Shown: positions 19,116 through 28,696, counted from the stretch's first letter. The stretch: DNA of 64,000 nt from Aurantiacibacter poecillastricola (GCF_030730945.1 NZ_JAVAMS010000004.1:248001-312000); one strand, 5' to 3'. Notes: generated from the sequence alone by a model not told the origin. Translations and numbers: made by a program.

Positions 19116-20003
19116 ATGGCCGATCAAGCACAAGCTACCAGCTCCGCAGGTGAGTTCATCGAGTCCGGCAGCAATGCCGGGCGCAAGTTCCCGCCCAAGG
19201 GAGAGCCGCAGATCACAGGTATCAACCGGATCGGGCTGTGGAGCCTCTATATTAAGGAGATCCGCCGGTTTCTCAAGGTCCAGACACAGACAGTCTGGGC
19301 CCCTGCGGTCACCACGCTGCTCTTCCTCGTCATTTTCACTGTGGCGCTGGGGCGCGGCGGACGCGAGATCATGGGGGTAAACTTCGGCACCTTCGTGGCG
19401 CCGGGCCTCATCATGATGGGCATGATGCAGAACGCCTTTGCCAATTCCAGCTTCTCGCTCCTGTCGGGCAAGCTGCAAGGCACCATCATCGACCTGCTCA
19501 TGCCGCCGCTCTCGGAAGCGGAGTTGATGATCGGTATCGTCATGGCCGCAATCACTCGCGCCGTGATGGTCGGAGGTGCCGTGGCGCTGGCCATGGTACT
19601 GTACCCCGATGTCGACCTTTCGGTGGCGCATCCCTGGGCCGTCGTCTGGTTCGGCTTGATGGGAGCGACCATGCTGGCGATTTCCGGCCTGCTGGCAAGC
19701 ATCTGGGCCGAGAAGTTCGATCATAACGCCGCAATCACGAATTTCATCGTCGCCCCGCTCAGCCTGCTTTCGGGCACGTTCTACGTGATTTCGAACCTTT
19801 CGCCCTTCTTTCAGGCGATCAGCAAGGCGAACCCGTTCTTCTACATGATCTCGGGCTTCCGCTTCGGCTTCCTTGGGCAAAGCGATATCGGCGATACGAA
19901 CCAGGCCGTGATCGGCGCTGCAATCGGCGTTGGCGTGCTGAACCTCGTGCTGGGCTTCATCACCTACCGCGTTCTGAAGAGCGGCTGGAAGATCAAGAGC
20001 TAG
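19116..20003 (+). CDS. ABC-2 type transporter permease
   Basis: A 295-residue protein with about 40 hydrophilic residues, then six hydrophobic helices. GLWSLYIKEIRRFLKVQTQT, FGTFVAPGLIMMGMMQNAFA and SPFFQAISKANPFFYMISGF are typical of ABC-2 permeases that export lipids, polysaccharides or drugs. No ATPase gene is adjacent, so its partner is encoded elsewhere. The ATG at 19116 was chosen by the start of family similarity; the open frame upstream is antisense to gcrA. Confidence 0.85.
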   Translation: MADQAQATSSAGEFIESGSNAGRKFPPKGEPQITGINRIGLWSLYIKEIRRFLKVQTQTVWAPAVTTLLFLVIFTVALGRGGREIMGVNFGTFVAPGLIMMGMMQNAFANSSFSLLSGKLQGTIIDLLMPPLSEAELMIGIVMAAITRAVMVGGAVALAMVLYPDVDLSVAHPWAVVWFGLMGATMLAISGLLASIWAEKFDHNAAITNFIVAPLSLLSGTFYVISNLSPFFQAISKANPFFYMISGFRFGFLGQSDIGDTNQAVIGAAIGVGVLNLVLGFITYRVLKSGWKIKS

Positions 20004-20025
20004 CCCGGGCGCAGAACGATGCGGA

Positions 20026-20406
20026 TCAGTGCGTGAGGCTGCGACGCAGGCGATATCGACCTGCGCTGAATGCCTCGAACAGCTGGTCTACCTGCGGATG
20101 ATCGATAGGCTCGCCTTCGGTGTCGGCGAGCAGGTTCTGCTGGCTGACATAAGCGACGTAGGAGCTGTCCTCATTCTCGGCCAGCAGGTGGTAAAAGGGC
20201 TGATCCCGGTCGGGGCGCTGCGCTTCGGGTATCTGCTCGTACCATTCTTCCGAGTTCGCGTAGACGGGATCGATATCGAAAATCACGCCGCGAAAATCGA
20301 AATTGCGGTGTTTCACGATATCGCCGATGGCGAACCGGGCACGGGAGCGGCTGGGAGCATCGATGCGACGTCCGGCCTGCGACGAGTAGAATTCCGAGCG
20401 TTCCAT
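20026..20406 (-). CDS. hspQ: Heat shock protein HspQ / YccV-like hemimethylated-DNA-binding protein
   Basis: A 126-residue protein with the YccV domain: ARFAIGDIVKHRNFDFRGVI, then DPVYANSEEWYEQIP and DQPFYHLLAENEDSSYVAYV. In Escherichia coli HspQ modulates Lon specificity and binds hemimethylated origin DNA. The start at 20406 is preferred; the longer frame to 20535 has no family resemblance. Confidence 0.88.
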   Translation of the reverse strand: MERSEFYSSQAGRRIDAPSRSRARFAIGDIVKHRNFDFRGVIFDIDPVYANSEEWYEQIPEAQRPDRDQPFYHLLAENEDSSYVAYVSQQNLLADTEGEPIDHPQVDQLFEAFSAGRYRLRRSLTH

Positions 20407-20569
20407 GCCCCAGATATATGGCGGCTGCCCCAAGGAACAAGCGGTCGCGCCCTGATACCCCCCGATTTTACTATCCGGCGCCCGATAAGGGACTTGGCAA
20501 AAGGCGATCTCTCGGCTAACCGCCGCGCTTCCCAATCGACTGCGGGTCCTTGCAAGACACCCTTTTCGC

Positions 20570-20660
20570 GGAGAGGTGCCGGAGTGGTCGAACGGGGCGG
20601 TCTCGAAAACCGTTGAGCCCTAACTGGGTTCCGAGGGTTCGAATCCCTCCCTCTCCGCCA
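20570..20660 (+). tRNA. tRNA-Ser (anticodon CGA)
   Basis: A 91-base type-II tRNA with encoded CCA. The acceptor stem is GGAGAGG (20570-20576) with CCTCTCC (20650-20656), discriminator G and CCA at 20658-20660. The anticodon loop is CTCGAAA, giving anticodon CGA for UCG. A long variable arm lies between the anticodon arm and the GGGTTCGAATCCC T arm, as expected for serine. Its 3' end is the integration site of the downstream island and stays intact after integration. Confidence 0.95.
20644..20660 (+). repeat. attL: 3' end of tRNA-Ser
   Basis: The 17-base sequence TCCCTCCCTCTCCGCCA is the T-arm/acceptor end of the tRNA. The identical copy at 33667-33683 marks the right end. Flanking bases differ on both sides of the two copies, so the match is exactly 17 bases. 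Confidence 0.88.
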
Positions 20661-20683
20661 ATCCTTTCCAAAGGTCGCAGTTT

Positions 20684-20714
20684 CCCTGAAGTCCCAGCAT
20701 TTCAGGGGTTTTTA
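20684..20714 (+). terminator. Terminator after tRNA-Ser
   Basis: An inverted repeat CCCTGAA (20684-20690) with TTCAGGG (20701-20707) is followed by GTTTTT, 24 bases after the tRNA. It is a typical intrinsic terminator for the tRNA transcript. Confidence 0.65.
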
Positions 20715-20724
20715 ACGCCTTTGC

Positions 20725-20745
20725 TGCTACATTTCTTGCTACACA
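20725..20745 (+). repeat. Left integrase arm-site-like repeat
   Basis: Bases 20725-20745 contain TGCTACA twice, separated by five bases. A 19/21 identical copy lies at 33584-33604, close to the other end of the island. Pairs of short direct repeats beside each att site are typical of tyrosine-integrase arm sites; that function is inferred. Confidence 0.5.
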
Positions 20746-20773
20746 TACTGTCGTTGCAGGGGATGATTTTCGC

Positions 20774-22393
20774 ATGAAGGCGGTCAAAGGCTACCGCTAC
20801 CTGTATCGGCGCGGGGATCAGTTGTATTTCCGCCGACGAGTGCCGTTGAACGCCCGTGCCGCGTTCGATGGCAAGGAGGAGGTGCAAAAGTCTCTAGGCG
20901 CAAGCAACATCGCAGAAGCCCGGCACCTTCTGGCGATTGAAGTGGCTACTTTTGATAAGATGATTGCAGATGCTGCCGGGAAGCCTGTTGCCGATGCAGT
21001 GCGGCAAATCGTTCCCGGCAAACAGGCCAGCGCGATAGAGATGGAGGAAGCGGTTCGGAAATGGCTATCCGAACGTGTGGAGCGGGCCACGAACAGCGAG
21101 TTGGCCCCGACTAATCCCGGTGACGTGCAGCAATTGTGGGATGGCCTTCAGGCCCAAGTCGAAAACGTGAAGCAAGGGATTGGCCTTGGAGCAGGCCAAG
21201 CAGCTATCACGACAACATGGCTTGCAGAGGACATCTGCGCAGCCGAAGGTTGGGAGATCGAGCAGGGATCGAGCCAGTGGCGTCAGCTTGTCCGGTTGCT
21301 GGGGCGAGGGCAAATCGAAGCCAATAGCTGGCTTGCCGCAGACCTTAATGGTGATGCTCGGACCCTTCAGGATACCCGGTTCGCGCCGGAGCAGTATCGC
21401 CTCGATGAGCAACGGCAAGTAGATCGATCTGCGAGTGTTCCGGTCTCCATGGTGGCACTGCTCGAAAGATACCTGAAGGAGCGCGAGGTTGCACCTGCGA
21501 CCGAGAAAGTGTGGCGACGGCATATTGCCCATTTCGTCGCATTTCTTGGACATGACGATGCCGCACGGGTGAGGTTGGCCGATGTCGTTGCTTGGAAGGA
21601 GAAATTGCTGGACGAGCCCACAGATGGGGGCAAACGGAAGAGTATTCGGACTGTCCGGGACAGCTACCTTGCAGTTATCCGATCCGTGTTCAGTTGGGCG
21701 GCGGGCAATGGCAAGATTGCTCACAATCCTGCCGCAGGCGTCACCGTCGGCGGCAAACGTAAGCCATCAATCAGGGATCGTGGGTTCACCGACAATGAAG
21801 CGGGTCTGATCCTTTCCGCAACGCTCACACCACCTCCGAACCGGCTTACTCCAGAACGCAAGTTAGCCCGGCGTTGGGTGCCGTGGATTTGCGCTTATAC
21901 AGGTGCTCGCGTGAACGAGATCACCCAGCTCAGGGCAGAGGATGTCAAAAACGAGAGAGGCATCTGGACAATCTACATCACGCCCGAGGCGGGAGGGGTG
22001 AAGGACGGCACTGCGCGCACCGTGGCTTTGCACCCTCACCTTCTGGAGCAGGGGTTCCATCGCACTATTGCCGGGAAGAGCGGCCCACTATTTTACGATC
22101 CTGCTCTCCATCGGGGAGGAAGCGAGGGCAACCCTCAATACAAAAAAGTGGGCGAGTTTCTGGCCCGGTGGGTTCGTGATGTGGGCGTAGACGATCCGAA
22201 TGTCCCGCCAAATCACGGTTGGAGGCACCGCTTCAAGACGGAGGCGCGCCGTGTCGGAATGGATGCGGAAACGCGCGATGCTATACAAGGTCACACTCCT
22301 CGGACTGAGGGTGAAGGCTACGGCAACATGCCAATCGAAACGATCTGGGCGGCAATCAGAAAGCTGAAACGGTATAAGATTGCCGGACCTTAG
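20774..22393 (+). CDS. Site-specific tyrosine integrase
   Basis: A 539-residue integrase. An N-terminal arm-type domain (YLYRRGDQLYFRRRVPLNAR, DUF6538-like) is followed by a SAM-like core-binding domain and the catalytic domain. Catalytic residues can be seen: Arg379 in YTGARVNEI, His481 and Arg484 in NHGWRHR, and the nucleophile Tyr516 in GEGYGNM. It starts 114 bases after tRNA-Ser, into whose 3' end it presumably integrates the island. The reading frame is intact, so it may be active. Confidence 0.93.
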   Translation: MKAVKGYRYLYRRGDQLYFRRRVPLNARAAFDGKEEVQKSLGASNIAEARHLLAIEVATFDKMIADAAGKPVADAVRQIVPGKQASAIEMEEAVRKWLSERVERATNSELAPTNPGDVQQLWDGLQAQVENVKQGIGLGAGQAAITTTWLAEDICAAEGWEIEQGSSQWRQLVRLLGRGQIEANSWLAADLNGDARTLQDTRFAPEQYRLDEQRQVDRSASVPVSMVALLERYLKEREVAPATEKVWRRHIAHFVAFLGHDDAARVRLADVVAWKEKLLDEPTDGGKRKSIRTVRDSYLAVIRSVFSWAAGNGKIAHNPAAGVTVGGKRKPSIRDRGFTDNEAGLILSATLTPPPNRLTPERKLARRWVPWICAYTGARVNEITQLRAEDVKNERGIWTIYITPEAGGVKDGTARTVALHPHLLEQGFHRTIAGKSGPLFYDPALHRGGSEGNPQYKKVGEFLARWVRDVGVDDPNVPPNHGWRHRFKTEARRVGMDAETRDAIQGHTPRTEGEGYGNMPIETIWAAIRKLKRYKIAGP

Positions 22394-22484
22394 GCAGAAT
22401 AGCTCACCGAGGTCCCTAACATTTGGCGCACTTCCAAATGTGTCGCCGAGGGCAGTGCTCTATTGTGCAATGGGTTGGATCGGT

Positions 22485-25400
22485 TCATCTGCCCACTGCC
22501 GCCTTTGCCGCTTCCTCGGCCCCATACGCACCGGCATCTAGTAGTCTCTCATAGACATCCATTGCCCTCGCCCGAAGCGGGCCATCGTTACGCTGCAACG
22601 CAATGGCGACCTGAACAAAGTCCCCGTCAATGAACCCCCGATGCCTTCCTCCATGCTGACCCACGATGAGGTCTGCGACACGTTCGGTTACATACATCAC
22701 GGGCTCATCGAAGCCGGGATAGAGTAGCAAAGACTGGAGGCCGTCCGCGAACCTTCCGGTTAGAGATGCCTCCAAAACCGACGGATTGTCGGCGATCGCC
22801 ATGATTAACTCACGTGTGAAGTCGTCAGGCACAAGCGTGTCGTTCCTATCGACTGCCGAGGAAATTGCGTGGGCTTGATCTCCGTCAGCGCGAGAAACAT
22901 GCTCCATGAGAAACGTATGCGCTCGCCTTCGCAGAGCGGGCTCGTTCTCACGCCAAGCAGCAGCGGCAGAAAACAATCGTCCCGTGAGGTGCGAGGAAAC
23001 GCCATCGTCGAGCATCGCTGCCATTGTGTTCGCGATCTCGCTGCCGGGTTCCACTAGGATAACCCCCTCCGCAAACTCCGCTGCGGCCTGCTGGAACACC
23101 TCATCTGGGCTGGCAACCCACGACTTACATATCCGCACTATGAGGTCGTTTGGGAACATCGCTCGGGTGCTCCAAAGAACGCCTACAAGGTCGGCGGATT
23201 GGAAGATGCGAAAATCGTGTTCACTGAGTTGGGAGAGAAGTGCTTGCACTCGCGACCTATCAGCCCAGAACAGCCACTTGCCTTTGTCTGCGAGCAGAAA
23301 CGTCCATAGATGAGGGTCTTCGGGCTTGAAGGCATGACGCTCTAATACGTCAAGCCAGATGTCGTATGCTGGATCATCTCGCCCAATTAGCCCATGAAAG
23401 ATTGCAGTGAGAGGCGTGTAGTTTTCTTGGGGAACGATGCGCATCCCGCCATAAGCGTGAAACAGTAGAGGAGAAGGCACCGTCTTCTCCCTTTTATTTC
23501 GGCGTTCGTTTTCGGCGTCCATTGCTAACCGCCGCTCCGTTTGATCTGCGATCACTTCAGGATCGTTTTCCAACCAGCTTTCGAGCATGGCTATCGTGTC
23601 ATCCGGCAGCCCATTCAACGGGCCAGAAATGCGAGAGAGCGCCCAACTGGCGTGGGTCCTCCAAGTTCGTGAGGAAAATCCATTGCTTGAAAAGTCATTG
23701 ATCATCTGGAGGAGTTCGCGAGGAGGGTGGAGGTCATCTTTCGACAACTCATCCATGAGATAGCCCGCCGCGTGCTCGTGCTTGCCCGGCTCAAACCGTG
23801 CCGCTATCCGGATTGCTCGCTCGGGGTGCTTTTTCCCAAACTCGGCGAAAGCGCGAGACAGTTCGACGACCCCGCCATCTTGCGAAATTGGCCGTCGATG
23901 AGACCTTGAGGATGTGTCGTGTATCTCGTCGAGCATACGAAAGATGTTATCGTCTGATGCCTTTTCCATAGCGGTTTCAGACATCGGTGATCCGACAAAC
24001 GTCGCCATCGACCCGCCGCGTTCACGCGCGATGGGCCGACGTTTTTCTTTTCGCATTTCTGCAATCTGCCGCCGCCGTCTTGGAGCTAAAATCGCTTGCG
24101 GCAATCTCTCCAGCAATTCCATGCGATGCTCATCGGACCATCTGAGCAACTTGCGCCTCAAGTCGGCAGTGGCGTCCTTCCTCCTGTATCCCGCCTCGTA
24201 GAGCGACCAAGCCTCAATGCGGTCGCGAAGCGCCATGACTGGTTCGCTGGGAAGGTGCTCACCAATCATTTCGACCAGTTCTTGAGACGACAATCCGGCC
24301 TCGATTGACGACAATCCCGGCTCCAGCGTGACATGTGCATCACCAATGTAGAAACGTCGCTCGTCAGCAAGGATGTAGGCCAATGCCTCGTTGGCGAGAG
24401 ACGAACCGGCAGCCACATAGGTCTGAGCGACCAAGTCTTGCACTTGATCGATCTCAACTGGTGCCATTTCCTCGATAAGCCGAGCGGCGGTCTCCGGCTG
24501 CGATCTCGCCACCGCGCCCAATGCGTCTTGAAGCGCGGCAATGACGCTGCCGTGCTCTCGTTCGATCTGCCAATCATATGGGAGAGACTGGGATTTGGGG
24601 TATCGCTTGATGCCCTCTCGATACGGTTCGATCTCCTTGGAAGCCTGCTCAAGAAACCATGGCAACAATGCCTCCGCGAACTCGACAGGGGCGTCATCTG
24701 CCAGCTTCTCAACATCGTGCAATTGCGGGTTCTTGTAATGCCCGGCTTCCACAGTGCTGATCCAGATCGCAACGATGCGGCATGCTTCCTCTAGTCGGCC
24801 ATCTGTTCTCAACGTGCTAACCAAGTGAGACACGCTATATGGGTTGATAGCCGTCCGGCTTAGAATGGTGCGGATCAGCTTCTCAACGTCCTCCGTGATG
24901 ACGCCAGATTGCTCGGCAATCCGAAAAACCAGCTGGTCCATTGAAGGGTCACTCCAGTGAGAGCGAACCAGCGAGACCATGTTATCGGGGTCTTCTCTCG
25001 CTTCCGCAGCAAGCCCCTGCACCGCCCGCCAATGAAAGTCCTCCTTCTCCATGAGTTGCGGTAGGCACTTCGACAGATAGGACCGCCACTTGCGCCAGTT
25101 CTCCAAGACCTTCCCAAGGCCGCGATTGGCCAAGATTGGGTCGGTGCGGATTAGTGTTTCGATCCATGCAGCCTCCTGCTGAGTGGGATTACCAACTGTC
25201 GAGATCACATCTGTCACGAGGTGCCTGAGGTGACGCCGGGTCCTTCCGTCGCCGAGCAGGGCCGAAACTGCTCGGACATAGGCGGCCTCGTCGGTCGCTC
25301 TAAGTCGTTGCAATGATCGCAGGACGGTTGCGCGCACGAACAGACTATCTTGGTTGCGCCACGCATAGTCGGCTAGGTCGCCGCCGGAGCGGAAACTCTT

Positions 25401-26900
25401 TGCCTGAAAATCATCGAGCCAAGACTGATGGCTGAAACCAATCTTCTGGCCGCTGCGGACGATCAAGCCACACGCTTCGCCTCTGGCTAGGGCTTCTTTG
25501 CTGTTCGCCTCATACACGTCGGCTGGACGCCACAGCGTCTCGGTTGCGAGCATTTCCGAGGCGAGGCTCTGCATCAATTCCAAGACCGCTTTGCGGGTCT
25601 GGTCGGGTCCGAGGTCAGCTGTAGCCAGCCAGCGGTCCAACAGGTCTCCTGCTTCAACCGAAGAAGGATCGACGCCCCGTTGCACCAGTTGAACAAACAG
25701 CTTGAGTGCGAATGGCCTGCGGAGCGTCTCCTTCAACTCGTCAGAAATGCCAGCGCACTCAATTCCCAGATCGGCGAGCAGACCAAGGACGTTGTCAGTC
25801 GAGGGTAGCGCTAAGGTAAACTCCTCCGCCTTGAGTTGTTGGAACCGCGCATCGTGTGCCGCCTCGAAGGGGCGCGACGAGACAACGACATGGACGGGCA
25901 GCCTTTGATCTCGGATGTGTCTCACCATCCTGAGAAGGACTTTCATCCGATCAGAGGAACGGTCCATGACATCACTGACCGCGTCCAACTGGTCTACAAT
26001 CACAGTCACGGGTGAGGATTGAGCGACCACTGCGATCTCGGCCGCGAGCGGTCCAGACATTCCTAGGGCGCGCCCAATGTCATCGACGGTTTGGATCGAC
26101 ACTGGGAGTGTGTCAGCCTTGATGCCAAAAACGACGTGACCGGCTCCCTCCAACTCGTCGGTTAGCTTGGACATTAGGGCAGATTTTCCCGACCCCGGCT
26201 CGCCGATGAGGATTGACGTCCCACTAGCTTCCGCGAGAATGTGCCTCTTGAGGCGTTCCAGTTCCGGCCTCAGAATTTCATGCCCGGAGATGTCTCTCGG
26301 CCACTCTCGTAGTTCGTCCGATCCTGTTTTTGCGTCACGCATCGCATCGTTCAAGTTGATCGCGAACGCTTCCCTCTCCTTCTCCTGCCGCTCCATCATT
26401 GCTCGCATTGCCGTCACGTGACTGAGCGTTGCCTCGGTAGCGACGTAGTGACCGACCTCCCGCCAGTGTGTGGATTTGTTGAATTGAGACCGGAGTTCAC
26501 GAATGATCGTCGCGAACGCCTTCACGAGGTCATCGCTTTCAGTTTGGAATATGCGACGAAGCGCTTCGTCAGCGTCTTCTTCCTTGGCAAAACGCTCGAC
26601 AAACATCTGCACAAACCGATTGGCCAAACCATCCGGGTCGGGAAGGTTCGATGGATCGCTTATTATCGCTTCGAGAACAGGAACGAACACGACTTTGACG
26701 AAGCTGACGGAGCGAAGATCGTCCGCAAGCGCGGGAACAGTCTGTATCCCTGCTTCAATTGAGGCAGCGCCGATCTCGGCGACCTCCCTCCGAGCTTCGT
26801 TGGACTTAAATAGCTTAAAGCCTTTGTCTACCGCGTAACCCAGCGCCGCCTCGCCTATTACTCCAAGAATGACCTCAACTACCACGTCGTTAAACTCCAA
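22485..26900 (-). CDS. STAND-type NTPase, candidate anti-phage sensor
   Basis: A 1471-residue protein. Residues 1-200 are an unassigned helical N-terminal domain. Then come a P-loop GEPGSGKS (233-240), a Walker B VTVIVDQLDAV (298-308) and a sensor strand VHVVVSSRPFE, a NACHT/STAND ATPase pattern. About 1000 further residues are helical and repeat-like, as in the sensor parts of Avs and other NLR-like defence proteins. It stands alone on the minus strand between integrase and recombinase. The frame starts at TTG (26900) without a clear ribosome site; GTG at 26885, preceded by GGAG, is a likely alternative. The defence role is inferred. Confidence 0.8.
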   Translation of the reverse strand: MEFNDVVVEVILGVIGEAALGYAVDKGFKLFKSNEARREVAEIGAASIEAGIQTVPALADDLRSVSFVKVVFVPVLEAIISDPSNLPDPDGLANRFVQMFVERFAKEEDADEALRRIFQTESDDLVKAFATIIRELRSQFNKSTHWREVGHYVATEATLSHVTAMRAMMERQEKEREAFAINLNDAMRDAKTGSDELREWPRDISGHEILRPELERLKRHILAEASGTSILIGEPGSGKSALMSKLTDELEGAGHVVFGIKADTLPVSIQTVDDIGRALGMSGPLAAEIAVVAQSSPVTVIVDQLDAVSDVMDRSSDRMKVLLRMVRHIRDQRLPVHVVVSSRPFEAAHDARFQQLKAEEFTLALPSTDNVLGLLADLGIECAGISDELKETLRRPFALKLFVQLVQRGVDPSSVEAGDLLDRWLATADLGPDQTRKAVLELMQSLASEMLATETLWRPADVYEANSKEALARGEACGLIVRSGQKIGFSHQSWLDDFQAKSFRSGGDLADYAWRNQDSLFVRATVLRSLQRLRATDEAAYVRAVSALLGDGRTRRHLRHLVTDVISTVGNPTQQEAAWIETLIRTDPILANRGLGKVLENWRKWRSYLSKCLPQLMEKEDFHWRAVQGLAAEAREDPDNMVSLVRSHWSDPSMDQLVFRIAEQSGVITEDVEKLIRTILSRTAINPYSVSHLVSTLRTDGRLEEACRIVAIWISTVEAGHYKNPQLHDVEKLADDAPVEFAEALLPWFLEQASKEIEPYREGIKRYPKSQSLPYDWQIEREHGSVIAALQDALGAVARSQPETAARLIEEMAPVEIDQVQDLVAQTYVAAGSSLANEALAYILADERRFYIGDAHVTLEPGLSSIEAGLSSQELVEMIGEHLPSEPVMALRDRIEAWSLYEAGYRRKDATADLRRKLLRWSDEHRMELLERLPQAILAPRRRRQIAEMRKEKRRPIARERGGSMATFVGSPMSETAMEKASDDNIFRMLDEIHDTSSRSHRRPISQDGGVVELSRAFAEFGKKHPERAIRIAARFEPGKHEHAAGYLMDELSKDDLHPPRELLQMINDFSSNGFSSRTWRTHASWALSRISGPLNGLPDDTIAMLESWLENDPEVIADQTERRLAMDAENERRNKREKTVPSPLLFHAYGGMRIVPQENYTPLTAIFHGLIGRDDPAYDIWLDVLERHAFKPEDPHLWTFLLADKGKWLFWADRSRVQALLSQLSEHDFRIFQSADLVGVLWSTRAMFPNDLIVRICKSWVASPDEVFQQAAAEFAEGVILVEPGSEIANTMAAMLDDGVSSHLTGRLFSAAAAWRENEPALRRRAHTFLMEHVSRADGDQAHAISSAVDRNDTLVPDDFTRELIMAIADNPSVLEASLTGRFADGLQSLLLYPGFDEPVMYVTERVADLIVGQHGGRHRGFIDGDFVQVAIALQRNDGPLRARAMDVYERLLDAGAYGAEEAAKAAVGR

Positions 26901-26956
26901 GCGGGATGGGCAGATGAGGGGCTAGACATTTCAATGGCAAGAGCAATTTAGTGGTT

Positions 26957-26978
26957 CACGTTGGTTCACCAACCCGTG
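26957..26978. promoter_or_regulatory. Inverted repeat upstream of the STAND gene
   Basis: CACGTTGGT and ACCAAC-C-CGTG form an inverted repeat around a two-base centre (one bulge), 57 bases upstream of the STAND start. The octamer TGGTTCAC also occurs twice ten bases apart (26952 and 26962). A second perfect palindrome, GGGACA-G-TGTCCC, lies at 27092-27104. These may be regulator sites for the gene; no regulator is assigned. Confidence 0.35.
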
Positions 26979-27154
26979 AGACTACTCTTCCAATGTCGCT
27001 CCGGCTTAGCAATGTTCTCAAATGGCCCTGCCCGAGCGGGACATTACGGGTGACGGATAAGCCGTCTCATTGAAGTGGTGTATGAGCGAGTGGGACAGTG
27101 TCCCCCAAGGTTTATGACCCTCGTGGGACTTAGGAAGACGCCATCAACCAAGCT

Positions 27155-27994
27155 CTATCCGCTTCCGACACCTCCCACCGGAGGCTCGCGACGCGCCTGC
27201 ATCAACCGCCATTGCACGAAGTTCTTGTGCTTGCAGGTATGGCAAGAGAACGAGCCAAGCTCATCGTGTTTCATGTCGAGGAAGAACCGCCAAGGAAGGT
27301 GATTGGCCTTCCCGCACTGGTCGCAGTCCACCGGAACGGTCACTTGCTCAAAGCCGAAGCCATCGCTTTCCTGAACTGCCTTCCACGTTTGCTTGCAGTT
27401 GGGATTGATGCAGTGGACATACTGGCCATCGCGCAGAAGCCCGGCACGACGCCGGTTTTTCTCGCCACATGAACACTCGAAATGGACTTCTTCACCAAAG
27501 CCGGAGAAGGTCATGGTGCCCTTGGAGAGCCGCTTCAGTTCGGCGACCACCTCTTCAACCTTCGCGCGAGTTCGCACCTTGTCGCCATACGCCGGTATAT
27601 TGTCGTTCCGATGCTCCGGGAGGCGGACGTGGAGCGCGAGGTTCGCGAGCGCCTGCCACATCTTGGCAACACGTTTGGGATCGAACCCCACTTCCGTGCC
27701 GATCTCTACGTAATCGTCATCCTCGGGCTTCACGCCGGGGTTCTTTCCCATTTTCAGGGTCATTGTCTGCCCAACATGGGCGTCCACTTCGTTCATGAGG
27801 GTGAGAACGACTGCACCCGGCTGCCACCGCTTCAACTGGTCGTGGGAAATGTAATCATGTCGCTGGCGAAGGCGGTCATAGCAAACCTTCTCCAGCGCGA
27901 GCCGTGCTTCGAGCGCAGCGTAAGTAACGCTTGCGTCCGTATCGTCTGATAGCAACGCCTCAATGCGCTCGATAATGGCAGCAAGGTTTATCAT
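27155..27994 (-). CDS. Hypothetical protein with two zinc-ribbon-like modules
   Basis: A 279-residue protein of unknown function. The N-terminal half is helical and charged (MINLAAIIERIEALLSDD). The C-terminal half has two Cys clusters: FECSCGEK with HCINPNCKQ (about residues 180-210), then VDCDQCGK with FSCHTCKHK (about 225-265). They resemble two treble-clef or zinc-ribbon modules that could bind nucleic acid. The start at 27994 is the first one after a poorly coding stretch. It is divergent from the serine recombinase. Confidence 0.65.
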   Translation of the reverse strand: MINLAAIIERIEALLSDDTDASVTYAALEARLALEKVCYDRLRQRHDYISHDQLKRWQPGAVVLTLMNEVDAHVGQTMTLKMGKNPGVKPEDDDYVEIGTEVGFDPKRVAKMWQALANLALHVRLPEHRNDNIPAYGDKVRTRAKVEEVVAELKRLSKGTMTFSGFGEEVHFECSCGEKNRRRAGLLRDGQYVHCINPNCKQTWKAVQESDGFGFEQVTVPVDCDQCGKANHLPWRFFLDMKHDELGSFSCHTCKHKNFVQWRLMQARREPPVGGVGSG

Positions 27995-28135
27995 CTCACA
28001 ACACTGCCATTGGCTAAATGCCCTGTCATCACAATGGTGCAGTTGCGCTTTATGTCCGAAAGAAAAAGCCAATCTTTTTCGTGACTTACATATCATTTTC
28101 CGGCAGTATTTCTTGAACTTGTCGAGAGAAATGAG

Positions 28136-28696
28136 ATGCTTATTGGATATGCGAGGGTCAGCACCGCCGATCAGTTGGCCGGGTTGGAAGCCCAGCTTCG
28201 AGAACTCGCTGCAACTGGCTGCACGGAGAAGGTGTTCGCCGAAACTACAAGCTCGGTGGCGCAACGCGAGCAGCTTGCGGCGGCGCTGGACTTCTGCCGC
28301 GAAGGCGATTGCCTGATTGTAACTAAGCTGGACCGGCTTTGCCGTTCGGTAGCTGACCTTGTCGCGATCACCGAGCGTTTACGGACGAAGGGTGTTGCGC
28401 TCCGCATCCTGTCCATGAACCTCGACACGACCACTCCCACCGGCAAGCTCATGTTGAACCTGCTCGGCTCGATTGCGGAGTTCGAGCGGGAGTTGATGCT
28501 GGAGCGCCAACGCGAAGGTATCGCGAAGGCGAAAGCTCTCGGGCGTTATCAAGGAAGAGCCCCGACAGCCCGGCGCTTGGCACCGCAGGTCCGGGAGCTT
28601 CGGTCCACAGGGCTTCCCGCACGAGCCATTGCCGCAAAGCTGGGCATATCCAAGTCCAGCGTTCACCGGATACTGGCGGAGGCGAGCGCGGCATGA
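28136..28696 (+). CDS. Serine recombinase (resolvase/invertase family)
   Basis: A 186-residue small serine recombinase. The catalytic serine is Ser9 in IGYARVSTADQ; TKLDRLCRS holds active-site arginines, and EFERELMLERQREGIAKAK is the long E helix. The C-terminal helix-turn-helix is GLPARAIAAKLGISKSSVHRIL. It probably acts at a res-like site in the 141-base divergent region upstream, where AAAAAG and CTTTTT are inverted (28063-28079). It is the first gene of a three-gene overlapping operon. Confidence 0.92.
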   Translation: MLIGYARVSTADQLAGLEAQLRELAATGCTEKVFAETTSSVAQREQLAAALDFCREGDCLIVTKLDRLCRSVADLVAITERLRTKGVALRILSMNLDTTTPTGKLMLNLLGSIAEFERELMLERQREGIAKAKALGRYQGRAPTARRLAPQVRELRSTGLPARAIAAKLGISKSSVHRILAEASAA

